Assembly (NCBI GenBank): GCA_028023455.1
Contig: JAQFVV010000020.1
Span: 10,023,092-10,087,091 of the forward strand
Length of the DNA: 64,000 nucleotides
Reading direction: 5' to 3'
DNA from: Epiperipatus broadwayi
Lineage: Eukaryota; Onychophora; Udeonychophora; Euonychophora; Peripatidae
Below, piece after piece: positions 13,250 to 23,909 of this stretch. The stretch's first letter is position 1, and the number at the start of each line of letters is the position of its first letter. Made by a program: the position numbers and the translations under genes. The notes beneath the pieces were generated by a model. It made no database searches. It was given only the letters and a program-made list of their open reading frames with translations, and was not told the DNA's origin.

Positions 13250-13350
13250 CATATTTTAAGTAATATTTACTGAGGCTATAACCTCGAGAATATGCGTGTA
13301 AAATGCGATAGTAGGGACCTCTACAGGTATTTAACCACAAGCTTACATTA
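13250..13350 (+). repeat. dispersed repeat, family D
   Basis: About 100 bp, from GTAATATTTACTGAGGCT to TTAACCACAAGCTTAC, with the shared block GGGACCTCTACAG. Its partner at 17345-17445 is in the opposite orientation. Read from the opposite strand, GTGGTTAAGAACTGTAGAGG resembles the D-arm of a tRNA, so a SINE origin is possible but unproven. Confidence 0.7.
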
Positions 13351-13952
13351 TGGAAGAAAAGAAGTGAATATCTGCATAATAAATACAGTACAGTTTACAC
13401 AAGCATATAACATACATTAAGGACAGCCAATTTTTTCCCCTTAGACAAACATTAGAAGTCCTTATTCTGCATACAATATTCTTGCTTAATGATGAGTTTT
13501 AGGGGACCAATTGCCTTCACTAACCAGGATAAAAGTGTATATAATAATATTTCAGACAATCTTTAACTGAAACAGAAGTAACAGTATCTTCTAATGAGTT
13601 ATGTAACATAAATAAAGCAATTAAAAGTATAAAAACAACAATAAGGCATCGCATAAATCAAAGTATACAAAAGGAAAAAAGTATACAATTTCATTAATTC
13701 ACTTAGAAACAATAAAATATTTAATGTAATTAATAGCATTAATACTTAAAAATTAAACACAATTCATTTTATTTTATTATATGTTTTTCTCTTTATATAT
13801 AAAACTGCCCTTAAAATCCCTCTGCCCTCCAATAATCTGTAATAGAGAAACACTAAAGAAGAATATATTACATCACCAGTATTGTTAATTAACAGATGAT
13901 AAAAATTGGAAGTGTTCTGTTTTATCTTCTGGTTAAAACTATCTAGGTACTT

Positions 13953-14063
13953 GTCAAGCGTTGTTAGCTGAGAGGTCATCGCAGCCACCTTGCAAGCAAA
14001 TAGTAGGTTGCAGACGGTTGTGGGTTCGCGTCCCGGTTGATGCTATGACATATGGGAAAAAAA
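13953..14063 (+). repeat. Family C tRNA-derived SINE, complete, with 13-bp duplication
   Basis: A 111-bp insertion flanked by perfect direct repeats TATCTAGGTACTT at 13940-13952 and 14064-14076. Inside are a box A-like TTAGCTGAGAGG (13964-13975) and box B GGTTCGCGTCC (14023-14033), spaced as in a tRNA, and the 3' end is A-rich. These are the hallmarks of a pol III-transcribed SINE inserted by target-primed reverse transcription. It is short, little more than the tRNA-like head plus a short tail. Copies at 22367, 30599 and 37776 share the GCCGGGACGCGAACCC block in reverse. Confidence 0.92.
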
Positions 14064-14170
14064 TATCTAGGTACTTAACTTTAGATCAATACTGAATCGT
14101 TGAGTGGGTTGAGTATGGACCCTCTAGCTGAAAAAAAATCTAAATCTGATTATAACAAAAAAATTCAAGT

Positions 14171-14232
14171 TTTACTTCACCCAAGTTCGAACCCAAGCCA
14201 TAGGCTGGGCATATGGATGAGCTACCACTGCA
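14171..14232 (-). repeat. tRNA-like SINE head, different family
   Basis: On the minus strand a box A TGGTAGCTCATCC (14227-14215) is followed by a good box B GGGTTCGAAC within CTTGGGTTCGAACTTGGG (about 14197-14180). Spacing and motifs match a tRNA-derived promoter, but the arms do not form a clean cloverleaf by eye, so it is a SINE head and not a functional tRNA gene. It lies just 3' of the family C insertion. Confidence 0.6.
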
Positions 14233-14240
14233 TTATGAGA

Positions 14241-15079
14241 TTCTTCATTATTTTATATATTATCAACTGTTAACCTATTTATTACTAATTTTAAAACCTC
14301 AAATCAATAAAAATTAACAACTTGCATTAAAAATTAACCATACCTAAAGTGAGGTTTAACTTCACTTCGAAATCAGATCTTGCATCAATTAAATAATAAA
14401 ATTGTATTTAGTTTACCCAATTACAAACGCTAACACACACACACATTTCTTTTTGAAAGATAAACTTTTTAATTTTATGTTAAAGCAGATTTTCGTTTTA
14501 ATAAAAATTTAAGTACATTTTATGATTGGCCATAATGAGTGAAATCATCTGCTGCCATCTTGCTCTCAAATGATCTTTCTACATCCACCATCTATTATCA
14601 ATCCAGTCAATTGAAACACTTTTATTATTTCAATCATAATCTCAGAATTTGCATTATGTAATTTCCTAGAAAAATAAACAACAGAATGTCATTTGGTTTT
14701 ATTGCTTTTTCTATAAATGAAACAATTCCCAATACAATTTAATTTTCAACATATTTATTTAATGTTTAAAAAAGAAACAAACATAACAATCAAAAAGATT
14801 GTATGAGAAGTGACATTTTATCTCTATTAGATATATATGTGTATGTATGTAAATAAGCAAAAATAGGCTGTTAATATTATTTGAAAAAAAACCTTTTGAT
14901 TTCTCTTTGATGTTTTAAAAAATTGAGGAGGACAGATGCCTAATGTATACCCCACATGTTCTTGTCACTGTAATTGGGTCCTGTATGTTTTAATGCTGAA
15001 AATCTATGGAACTCAGCTCAATTTTGCCACTTCCAATGCTCTAATTCAGATAAATTTTCATATGACCTCCTAAGCAACA
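14241..15079. other. AT-rich DNA, no gene seen
   Basis: Includes a short (AC)n at about 14435-14447. No coding frame recognised. Confidence 0.55.
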
Positions 15080-15240
15080 ATCTATTTAATTATATATTTA
15101 TTTATTGCAGCTGTTATTACTGTATGATTATTCATAAAGCAAACTAATATGGAATGTATCGGTCACAACATACATAGACATCAGATGAATTTATTGTCTT
15201 TTATCTCTGAATTTAAAACCAAGAAAGACTATGAACTTAC
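15080..15240 (+). repeat. dispersed repeat shared with 55.9 kb, possibly LINE 5' region
   Basis: TGATTATTCA, TGAATTTATT and TATCTCTGAATTTAAAACC blocks line up with 55900-56020, where they precede an RTE-type endonuclease relic. By that neighbour this is probably a 5' untranslated fragment of the same RTE family. Only these blocks are shared. Confidence 0.4.
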
Positions 15241-16014
15241 ATTTTAGATTAGATTTTTTTTTTTAAAGGAAGGATCAAGGTGTGAGTACTAATTCTGTTT
15301 TATATTTACAATTATGATATACAAAAAGTGATTTGAAAAATAGTCATATATTTTATTATAAAGTAAAAATATTAGAATCACAAGAGGAATAGGATTATTA
15401 TAAATAAAACATTTCAAAAATTCATAGTTTATTACATGGAATGACAAAAAGATACCAAATATTTATTTTAAGTATTGTGGATCAATATAGTGCATACCAT
15501 CTATGTGCAAGCTATTTACAATAACAGTGCATTATCAGAAGGTAATTTCCTTCTGCATAATCACAATATAGAATGCATGTTTGGTTACAAGAGAGTGCAA
15601 TCAAGTTAAAACTTAATCTGAACTATCGTGAGTTTAATATCTACATCATATTTTTAAAGTACCTTAACGTCATGTGATATATGTTAATGTATGTATGCTT
15701 AAAATATTTATATTGGTATTAAAAATGCTTACAATACCTTCTTTCCCTAAGTTAAAAGTGCTTCACCATTATGCACTTACTTTATATTTTACTATGTGTG
15801 TATCATATCCTATAGTTAAATAATCACGGTCATTCCTCTAAATTATTTAGAAAAGACTTGATATTCAGTTGGATTGATTTTATTCTGATTTATGAAAATT
15901 ATATTTCCTGAATCAATATATCACATATTCGCAGTAGATGATGGTTTGAAGAAATACTTAGAAATTGTCTAAATCAATAAACATATTTCACCCATTTTAG
16001 ATTCATCATTATCA

Positions 16015-16446
16015 TCAACCATTATCAATCCACTGCAGGATGAAGGTCTCTCCAAGTTTAATCCATCTTCTCTGATCTTTAGCTTTTCTTCTCCACATCA
16101 CCCCTGCACACTTTCTAATTTCATCCATCCATCTCACATGTGGTCTCTTTATGGGTCTTTTACAATCTCTTGGAATCCAGTTTAAGATTTCAATTGTCCA
16201 TCTATTATCATCTCTTCTAGCAATATGTCCAGTCCTACTCCACTTCAATCTTTTAATTTTTTCAGTGAGGTAAGTAGCACCTGTTTGTTCTCTTACCCAT
16301 ACACAGCATTTTCGAACTCTTCTTATTATTCCCAACATGCATCTCTCCATACTTCTTTGAGTGGTCTGAAGTCTCTGTATTGCTCTTCTATTAAGTGTCC
16401 AAGTCTCAGATCCATAAGTAACAACTGGTAAAACACATTTTACCAT
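16015..16446 (-). pseudogene. RTE-type LINE, 3' end of ORF2
   Basis: A 143-codon open frame encodes the region after the reverse transcriptase of an RTE-clade LINE. YGSETW (residues 11-16), GHIARRDDNRW, a basic KRP-rich stretch, RWMDEIRK and a final W-x-LGE-x-F-x2-QW pattern are the features by which I recognise it. The catalytic reverse transcriptase upstream is missing, as usual for 5'-truncated copies. After its stop comes an ATCATCAAC-like run on the plus strand, the reverse of a GATGATGAT tail typical of RTE 3' ends. It is the best preserved of six fragments here. Confidence 0.85.
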
Positions 16447-17344
16447 TTTAGATTAATAACAACTTTATTATTGACATAATATTTAAAAATTAAAATATTA
16501 AACTTTTCAAAAACAACAAAATTCTTTATAACCCTCACCCCCTAATTTAATATTGATGATTATTTTTGACTAAGGATTAACAATAATGTTTGATAGCTAA
16601 TAATTTTACTACAATCTAAAGTTTTCATATGCATTATTATTACTATTATAATTTATAAATTATGGATGTAATATGTAAACATGTTTAATACTTCAGAACC
16701 TTTAAAAATGATATGCACTCAGACAACATTTATTTTAGTTTACTCATGTCATCCTGTCATTACATGCATATCAAGTTAATTGAAAAGAATATTTTGATAG
16801 ACTATAAATAAAATAAAAAGTTATCTAACACTAGGCATATCCTGATATTGATTAAACAAGTATCAACTTTAATTGTGTTTAGCCATATGCATATTTATAA
16901 TGCTAGCATATACGGGTTAACTCTACAATTTATTATAATATTATTTCTATACTTAGACTTTTCAATAAGATTCATAAATTGTAATATCAATATGAAGTAT
17001 CAAAATTCTAACTTAAAAATTAAAGCTACATACATACCAAAAAGCTAAAGTTTTATTTCCAGTACATTCTATATATGTCAATATAGTAATCATTTCTTCA
17101 ATGCAAGTAGATTCAGTTAAAATCCATGTTTATCCTGGCATTGTAATTACATAATGTATTATTCAATATTTTTAAAATAAAATATTGACTTAATAGACAT
17201 TTAAAAATAGAAACAAGTCTCAATGGAAAATTTCAATAAAACATGACACTGCAAGCATATATAAACACATACAGCATATTGAAAAGAGTAAAATTTAACT
17301 AATCTTTTAGTAAACTGGACATAATAATTTAATTTATTTTTTAT
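16447..17344. other. AT-rich DNA, no gene seen
   Basis: No coding frame with protein-like composition and no repeat recognised. Confidence 0.55.
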
Positions 17345-17445
17345 TCCAAAGCGTAAGCTTGTGGTTAAGAACTGTAGAGGTCCCAACTATCGCATTTTTA
17401 CACACATATTCTTGAGGTTACAGCCTTAGTAAATATTACTTATGT
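17345..17445 (-). repeat. dispersed repeat, family D
   Basis: Reverse-complement partner of 13250-13350. Shared blocks in plus orientation are GTAAGCTTGTGGTTAA, CTGTAGAGGTCCC and TAGTAAATATTAC. Differences are mostly transitions. The two copies form a widely spaced inverted repeat about 4 kb apart. Confidence 0.7.
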
Positions 17446-17956
17446 AATCAATGTGCATTTAAAGAAAATTATTAAGTAAATGTTTAGAAGTATCAGTTTC
17501 CATCTTAAATTTTAAAAAAATGTTTTATTTAAAAAATGTTTTATCTATAATCACTTGATAACAATCTTTGCTTATGACAAACCTTATAAAAAACATTTAT
17601 ATATAGAAACCCAATGAGATAAACTTTAAACAAAATCAGACTTAAATTCCATTAAATATTATTAATTATTTCATTTTTTAATTTAATTTTATAATACTTG
17701 CAAAAAGACAATTTCCTATATCATTCTCTTGCACTGCCCCTTAACACATCCATAAAAGCCTCTATGTATTTTCTTCGATAGAACATTTCTTTATAGTGGT
17801 AGTGATAATGAATAATGTCAAAAATTTTACTTTTATTATCCTTTGTAGAGTTTATTAAGGTTTGGTAGATTTAAACCAATCCATTGGGAAAACAATTATA
17901 TTTCAATAAGGCGCTAATTTTTGTGATTAAATTTTATCCAGCAAAATAGAATTCAT
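17446..17956. other. AT-rich DNA, no gene seen
   Basis: T-rich, no coding frame or repeat recognised. Confidence 0.5.
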
Positions 17957-18060
17957 AGAATACCATGTTTCCTCAAAAATAAGCTTGAGTCTTATATTAA
18001 TTTTTACTTAAAAAGTCACCATAGGTTTACTTTCAGGGGATGTCTTATTTTTTTCATGTA
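17957..18060 (+). mobile_element. pogo/Tc1-like DNA transposon end
   Basis: Starts near ACCATGTTTCCTCAAAAATA and continues with TCTTATATTAATTTTTACTT and CAGGGGATGTCTTATTTTTT. These blocks resemble the terminal region of a non-autonomous DNA transposon family that I recall from several animal genomes, whose ends read like GTTTCCCC-AAAATAAG. An opposite-facing end of the same kind is at 21705-21805. Class assignment is from memory of the motif and is not firm. Confidence 0.55.
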
Positions 18061-18336
18061 CAAAAATCTACATTTATTCAAATTCTTTTCTTTATAGAAA
18101 TCTGTAAGATTCTTATCCCAAGAGCACCCCTCTCCCAAAATTCCTTTCTTGTACTCACCAGAATAGCTCTTTCTTTTTGCCCTCATCTTATCTCGTGACC
18201 AGAATATTATTCCATTTAAATTCACCATTAAATCAAGAGTCAATTGAAGGCTTGTAAGGCAGGAGCAGTAACAAAAATGATTACAATTCAGAATTGTATT
18301 GTCCACACAAATATAACCAAAAAAATGCAAGCACAA
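18016..18336 (-). pseudogene. possible transposase DNA-binding fragment
   Basis: A 106-codon minus frame whose middle part, AKRKSYSGEYKKGIL, followed by SWDKNLTDFYKEKNL, has the pattern of the helix-turn-helix at the N terminus of pogo/Tigger or jerky-type transposases (basic residues, SY, a K-rich helix, then a second helix). The C-terminal end runs into the transposon terminal sequence at 17957-18060, so at most a fragment of a transposase is present. Could be coincidental; the adjacency to a transposon end is the main support. Confidence 0.4.
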
Positions 18337-18769
18337 ATATTCAGAAAATGTTTCTGTATTTCACGTGAGCACATTAAGTACTTCCATTATAACATATGGT
18401 GTATTGAATTATGATGATTTACATATGACATAACTATGCATTTATTAGCAAGTGTACACATTAAAAACACTTTCCAAATTACTTGTAATAACTCTGCTTG
18501 GGTATTCTTTTTAAAAATTTCTTTAGGAGAAAGACTGATAATTTAACTTAAGCTCAACTTTGATTATTAAAATCACTTCTGTTATTTTAGTAAAATCTTT
18601 GAATGGAAAAAAAAATGATTAAGAAATCAAACTAATTTTTCTTTTATCTTGAATATTTAAAAGCTACCATGATGAAACTCTAAAACTAAATCAAGCATTC
18701 TAAATTTAAGTATTAAATAAAATAAATACCTAAAAATATATAAATGAAATTACAAATTGTCCTATATAC

Positions 18770-18936
18770 TGAGTTGTGGTAGATAAATTGTTTCTTTATA
18801 CTGTAACAGTCAGATTCATATGATTCATTAACATAGTGCAGAATTTGACCATCACACAGAACTGCAGCACCATATAGGTAGCGAAGCCACCCGTAGTAAT
18901 GAGTTTGAACATAGTTTATCGGTTCAACAATACAAT
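18770..18936 (-). CDS. internal coding exon of an unidentified gene
   Basis: On the minus strand TGTGTTGTTTTGTAG is a good acceptor ending at 18937, followed by 167 nt open in one frame and then a GTATAT donor at 18769. Two bases complete the incoming codon and 55 full codons follow, so the exit phase is 0. The encoded peptide includes EPINYVQTHYYGWLRYLYGA and LCDGQILHYVNESYESDC: aromatic and cysteine-rich, balanced composition, unlike the surrounding AT-rich translations. The longer open frame (18713-18952) merely extends it at both ends. I do not recognise the protein. No partner exon was confirmed within the window, so introns may be long. Confidence 0.55.
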
Positions 18937-19140
18937 CTACAAAACAACACATCTGATGCTACATTAGTAAATATTTCTTTAGGCACAGTGGTCATGGAGA
19001 TGCAAGAGATTCAAGACTTTATTTTCGAGTTAGCCAATAATAACATTAATATTAAACATTTATATTTTACAGAATCGAGGAAATATATTGAATGGGTATC
19101 AAATAAATAAAGATGTAATGGCAGACATATAGTTTGAAAT

Positions 19141-19362
19141 TATTTATTTAAAATATTTTATACTAAATCATCTAATTAATAATATTTTGTTATATTTAAA
19201 ATCTCAGTAGCGGTATTTCCGATACTGTTATATTTTACAAAGATATACATTTATTTATTTAAAATATTTTATACCAAATCATTTAACCAATAATATTTTG
19301 TTATATTTAAAATCTCAGTAGCGGTATTTCCGATACTGTTATATTTTACAAAGAGATACATT
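19141..19362 (+). repeat. tandem duplication, 111-bp unit x2
   Basis: Units begin at 19141 and 19252 and differ at only a few positions. Each contains the imperfect palindrome CAGTAGCGGTATTTCCGATACTG split into CAGTAGCGG and CCGATACTG arms, and both retain CpG. The location, just 5' of an LTR-like segment, would suit enhancer-type repeats, but this is inference. Confidence 0.9.
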
Positions 19363-20646
19363 TATTTGGCTGATGTAATCTAGCTACCTAAATTCTTGAG
19401 CAAGTATTTCAAGAGCATGCTTTCGGGATTTATATCTTTGCAATGCAAGAGTCTAAAGTAGGATTAATAATCATAGCAGTGGACATATATTTATTTAATT
19501 AAAGAAGATATTTACTAATAACTATGGACAGACATTTATTTGAGAGTGGGTTATGTCACTAATGCAGAGACAGAGTTATATATTGAGTAATAAAGTTCAT
19601 AATCAAAAACACATGGTATGTCTAGAAAGGCGATATGAGGGTGGCAGTATATTAAAACTGCGAAGCCAGATGAGTTTAGAACGGGCTGGTGTTTGCCGTA
19701 GTCCCAAAAAGGTAAGGTGTCACATAAGCATAATCAGGGGCAAGTGGTTCATGCCACGATTACTTCCTGACTGCGTGACAGCGTCAAGCCCTATGGGAAC
19801 ATTTATTTGTCCGCTTGTGTAGGACGACTGGGATTAATTTAAATCCTATAGAATCCGGAGTATCCAAGGCTTATAATAGGTCATCGCATCTCTAAAATGT
19901 AACACATGTATAATTTACAGACTATTCTGTTAAGATTTAATATATTTTATAACTCGGCCCTACATCATCAACATTTAATAAAGAACGTTTTTGACTCTCA
20001 AAGAAATGCGATTTACGGAATTATTACTTAAAATTTAATAAAATATAAAAGCAATAGGTAAGCTGGGTGAGTATTAATAACTAATATGTCAGCCATTTGC
20101 TAAGTAGTAGACCCCTGCATTACAATAAATGAAGCACTGAATGCGTGTCGATTTATATGAAAATATTAAGTAATTTATAGAAGTAAATATTAATGAGGAT
20201 TTGCAGGACACGCATCCACTGTTTCAAGCAATCATGGATTTGCATTTAGAAAATTATGGAGATTTCCGAGCTGACCAGCCAACAGGAGTATATAAAAAAA
20301 ATATATTAATAGGTTGCTGGACAAGATGGCAACCATCTTGATTAAAATCTATATTTAAATTTGGTGAGGTCCGGTCAGAAATCTTATAAGCATGCTATAA
20401 TTAGATAATAAAATGTAAATTTAAAAATATGTACCCAAGAAAAGATAGAATTAGGTAAGCTAGATTATTAAAGAAATTTATATAATAAATTAATCATTAA
20501 ATTCATAGTTTTACAATTTATAATTTTACAAGTTATATAGAGAGTGAGCTATAGTGTGATTATTATTTAGAGTACTCTAGGGCTTGGATACAGGTACCTG
20601 TTTTATACGAAGTTTTCAGATTCAGTGGTTAGTAGCAAATTGTTCA
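19363..20646 (+). repeat. possible LTR of a retrotransposon
   Basis: This stretch is richer in CpG and GC than its flanks and ends in TTGTTCA directly before a primer-binding-site-like sequence (20647-20664). Such an arrangement is the expected right end of a 5' LTR. The left end is not clear, no second LTR lies in the window and no target-site duplication was found. An 89-codon plus frame at 19553-19822 has no recognisable domain. Confidence 0.3.
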
Positions 20647-20664
20647 TGATTTCAGAAGTGGCAG
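20647..20664 (+). other. primer-binding-site-like sequence (tRNA-Leu type)
   Basis: TGATTTCAGAAGTGGCAG has the ten-base core TCAGAAGTGG, complementary to the acceptor-stem 3' strand of many animal leucine tRNAs; 14 of 18 positions match that complement by my count. It sits just after a CA-ending LTR-like segment. A chance match of this length is possible. Confidence 0.3.
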
Positions 20665-21704
20665 TTTTTTCCAGCATTTAGGTTATTCATTTATTTTAAC
20701 AGCAGCAGCAGCTTTCTGATTGTTTGGGCAGCAGATCCTCTTGGTTGATTTTATGGAGGGCACATGTGGAAGTTCACGGCATATGATTGACCATCTCCAG
20801 AGGAAAATAGTCCAGGTGCTTTCTACTCGAACATACTGTGGTGGGTAAATTAATTTAAGATTTCTGGAGCCTCTCAACTGATCGAGAGCACAACTAAAGT
20901 CTAACTAAAAGTTCTGAGAAAATTCAAAATGTCCTCATTTCTTTGATCTTATCTTTTTACTTTTGTTCTATTTTATTTTTGGATCCACTCATTTGCCCCG
21001 AGGAGAATCAATGCATTCTTGTAAGTTTAATTTATCTAGAAAGCTGCATTTCTATAGTTCAATGTTATTTTTATCTTTACATTTTGTAATTAAAGCTTTT
21101 AGGGAATTTTTCTTTTTAATTAATCTATTATCTCTCACTGACCATTACTTTCAAAATTTCAAATACAAAAGGGAATATACAATTATTTTTACTTTTACTT
21201 AAATTACAATCAATTTCCAAAATTATTATTAAATATGAAATTTAAACACAGCAATAAACAAGAATTTTATAATTTAAAATAAATGGTTAAAATTATATAA
21301 CTAAAAGAGAAATACAAACTATATCATTTATTTTATTTATTGCTTTAAATTTTGTTATCGAAATGTGTGTGTGTTTATGGTGGATTTTACATATATTTAT
21401 ACATTTTTAATATTGCGACACACACAATTCGATACCAAAAAGTTTAAATTTGGGTAGGAGAGGGTGGTGGGTGAAAGACGATAGAAAAAGGTGAAACTTA
21501 AGACACAAATGCGAATCTTACAGTTTCAATACAGGTAGAATTACATTTGTTGAAAACAGTTGATGAAAAAATACAAAAAAAAACATATAATTTACATTAC
21601 TATTTATTTAAAGCATTAATGTCAATAATATTGTTTATTTATATATACATTTATTACTTTATAATTCAATACATCCATAAACTGTCTATGTTGTTGATGA
21701 TCTT
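20665..21704. other. mixed sequence, possible retroelement leader, no gene identified
   Basis: Around 20730-20860 the plus strand has a short open stretch including VDFMEGTCGSSRHMIDHLQR, and the minus strand is open for 64 codons over the same bases. Neither has a recognisable domain. It could be the leader or gag start of the possible LTR element upstream. From 20900 onward the sequence is AT-rich with nothing seen. Confidence 0.3.
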
Positions 21705-21805
21705 AATGAGGGCTTAAATTTGGAGTAGGGTTTATATTAAAAGCATCCTGAAAAATCAACTAGGGCTTATTTTCTGGCAGATCTTATTTTGGGGGAAAAA
21801 CTGTA
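21705..21805 (+). mobile_element. pogo/Tc1-like DNA transposon end
   Basis: AGGGTTTATATTAAAAGC, then ACTAGGGCTTATTTTCTGG and CTTATTTTGGGGGAAAAACT reads as the right-hand terminus of the family whose left-hand terminus is at 17957-18060. If they belonged to one element it would be about 3.85 kb, but the sequences between contain the exon at 18770-18936, so two separate partial copies are more likely. Confidence 0.5.
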
Positions 21806-22366
21806 GATATAGTTTTGTTGTCATGATGAATAATAAGATTTTCTACAGCCACTTAAGCAAGTATCTTTAATATGTTTATTGATTTGTTGTTTGTAAACTA
21901 AGTAAATATATTTGGTTGGAATTTTCTTTATATTAGAAAATAAAACAAACTAAACTTACAATAGATCAGAAAGAAACCACTAATCAATTAGACTTTTTAA
22001 TTAATATACTTCCAGAATACGTTGTAAAATAAAAGAATTAAGTCTAATATATGCTGAAAGATAACCTTCAAAATTTAAAAGTTTTGTAGTATATGTTCGT
22101 TTTCTTAAAGATATTTTATTTTTCTAAAATGGAATGTCAATTTATAGATGCTATAGCTTAACAATAGACATGTGCTACTTAAATATTATTAACAAGAATA
22201 TATATAAAAGGCCAAATAAATATTTTAAAATCTATTATTATTATTATTTTTAAAACATTAAAATATATCTTCCTTGATATTATTATTAGCGTTCTATTAT
22301 TTTAAAGTAAAATTTAATTTGCTCCATTTTAATTATAAATTTATTTTTATATTTAAAAATAATTAT
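21806..22366. other. AT-rich DNA, no gene seen
   Basis: Contains an ATT-rich tract near 22230-22250 and ends in the direct repeat of the next SINE. Confidence 0.5.
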
Positions 22367-22476
22367 TTTTTTTTTTTTCTCATGTGTCATAGCATCAGCC
22401 GGGAAGTGAACCCGCTAACCCGGGACAACTGCTTGTAAAAAAGCTGTTGGTGACTTCTCGCCCACCAATGCTTGAC
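22367..22476 (-). repeat. Family C tRNA-derived SINE with 12-bp duplication
   Basis: Poly-T start (an A tail in sense), then CATAGCATCAGCCGGGAAGT in reverse orientation and ACCAATGCTTGAC at the sense 5' end. Perfect flanking repeats AAAAATAATTAT lie at 22355-22366 and 22477-22488. Substitutions at CpG positions show it is older than the copy at 13953. Confidence 0.88.
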
Positions 22477-23112
22477 AAAAATAATTATATTTATCTGTGG
22501 TGCATATACACGCATACATCTTTACTATACATAATCACTTATTCCCTTTCCTGTAGATTAAGCAATTTATAATATGGGAATTATATTTCAATTTTAAAAT
22601 ATATTATGTGATCTACATAAGCTTTCTTTATTTAATCCTAAATAACATTTGTTGTTTCAATCTATAAAAAATTAGACTTGTTTCTATAAGAAGTATTTTC
22701 AATTATAATAGCAACTAGTAATTTAAATATTTAGGATCTTCCTCCTATTCAAAGAATTCTATCTATTTTGGTAAGTGCTTTTATTTCTAATGATGCATTT
22801 ACTAACTCTATAGGTGACTAGTATTCAAACTATGACAATCTTGAAAACAACTTCAGTATATATATATATAAAATTCAAATGATTTTAATGAACATGTAAA
22901 TTTTTTTGCAGTTTATCAAATGCAATGCTAAGAGTATAAACTTATTCGTGGAACAAATAGGTTTGAAAACATTTCTAAGATAATTTACAAGTTACATTCC
23001 CAAACAATCATATAAATAAACTTATAAATAACACCATCTTTTATTATATTACTGCCAATCTATTTTTCCAGAAAAAAGATAATTTTATATTATCTTCAAT
23101 TTGTTATACAAT
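22477..23112. other. AT-rich DNA, no gene seen
   Basis: A (TA)n tract lies near 22857-22870. No coding frame recognised. Confidence 0.5.
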
Positions 23113-23124
23113 AATAAATAAAGT

Positions 23125-23312
23125 TAAACCACTAAACATCACATGATCACTAGCTCATGCTAGCACATAACTGTTAGTAAACAGGCATAAAGTCTGGGGA
23201 TATTGGATGAGTAGGCACTAGATTGAGATTTTATGCACAAGCCTTCTGGCATCCATTGATTACTCTGGTTAGCACAAGGTGGCATTACTACATGGAGAGT
23301 TTTTGCCTGTTT
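23125..23312 (+). mobile_element. Family A element, 188 bp, with 12-bp duplication
   Basis: Starts TAAACCACTAAACATCACAT and ends GAGAGTTTTTGCCTGTTT. Perfect direct repeats AATAAATAAAGT flank it (23113-23124 and 23313-23324), which defines both ends to the base. The left-arm AACAGGCA is the reverse complement of the right-end TGCCTGTT. The central part is shorter than in the 36.5-kb copy, and no open frame is present. Confidence 0.9.
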
Positions 23313-23324
23313 AATAAATAAAGT

Positions 23325-23898
23325 ATTGATAGTCAATAGATAAAAACTTTTATAAGCTATGACTTCTGTTTTAATATTAATTAAATGAGCTTACAATTTC
23401 AAATATTGATTTAGATTCATTTCTAATTATTTTTATATGTATGTAAATAATTTTATGGTTTCTCATGTATATAATGTTGAGAATATAAATCTATTCACAG
23501 GACAGATAAGTCTGAATATGTTACAATCCTAATTCACAAACTCATTAAAATCGTTAGCGTTTCATGTAAATTAATATTTGAAACTGTAAGCTGGCATAAT
23601 TAATAGAAAACAAAAACAGCTCTTAATAAAAAATGTCAGCCTTTTCAAATATCAATGCTTGATTTATTATTATATAACTCTAACTGGCAACCATCTTCTA
23701 ATTGACAAAATAAAATGGTATTGATATAACAAAAAGATGGTGTTATTTACATGTTCATTTAAATGGTTCTTTGGGAAACTTGCTTGTTATCTTGTAACAT
23801 ATTTGGTCTTGTTTGTTTTGTAAATAGATTTATATATATATATATACGCATTAATAATTATAGTTACATAGATTAATATATGCACACATAAACATGAT
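23325..23898. other. AT-rich DNA, no gene seen
   Basis: (TA)n tract near 23831-23845; otherwise no features recognised. Confidence 0.5.
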
Positions 23899-23909
23899 GT
23901 ATATAAATT

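Noticed and set aside
13764-13988. 74-codon minus frame with an acceptor-like TTTCTCTATTACAG
   Set aside because: The frame runs into the family C SINE, has no recognisable domain, and the downstream part has AT-driven codons. The acceptor alone is not enough.
14171-14232. Functional tRNA gene
   Set aside because: Boxes A and B are present, but the acceptor and anticodon stems do not pair well by eye, and it lies in repeat context.
17957-21805. One 3.85-kb pogo-like element between the two ends
   Set aside because: A spliced exon-like segment and an LTR-like segment lie between, and the transposase-like frame points the wrong way, so two partial copies are more likely.
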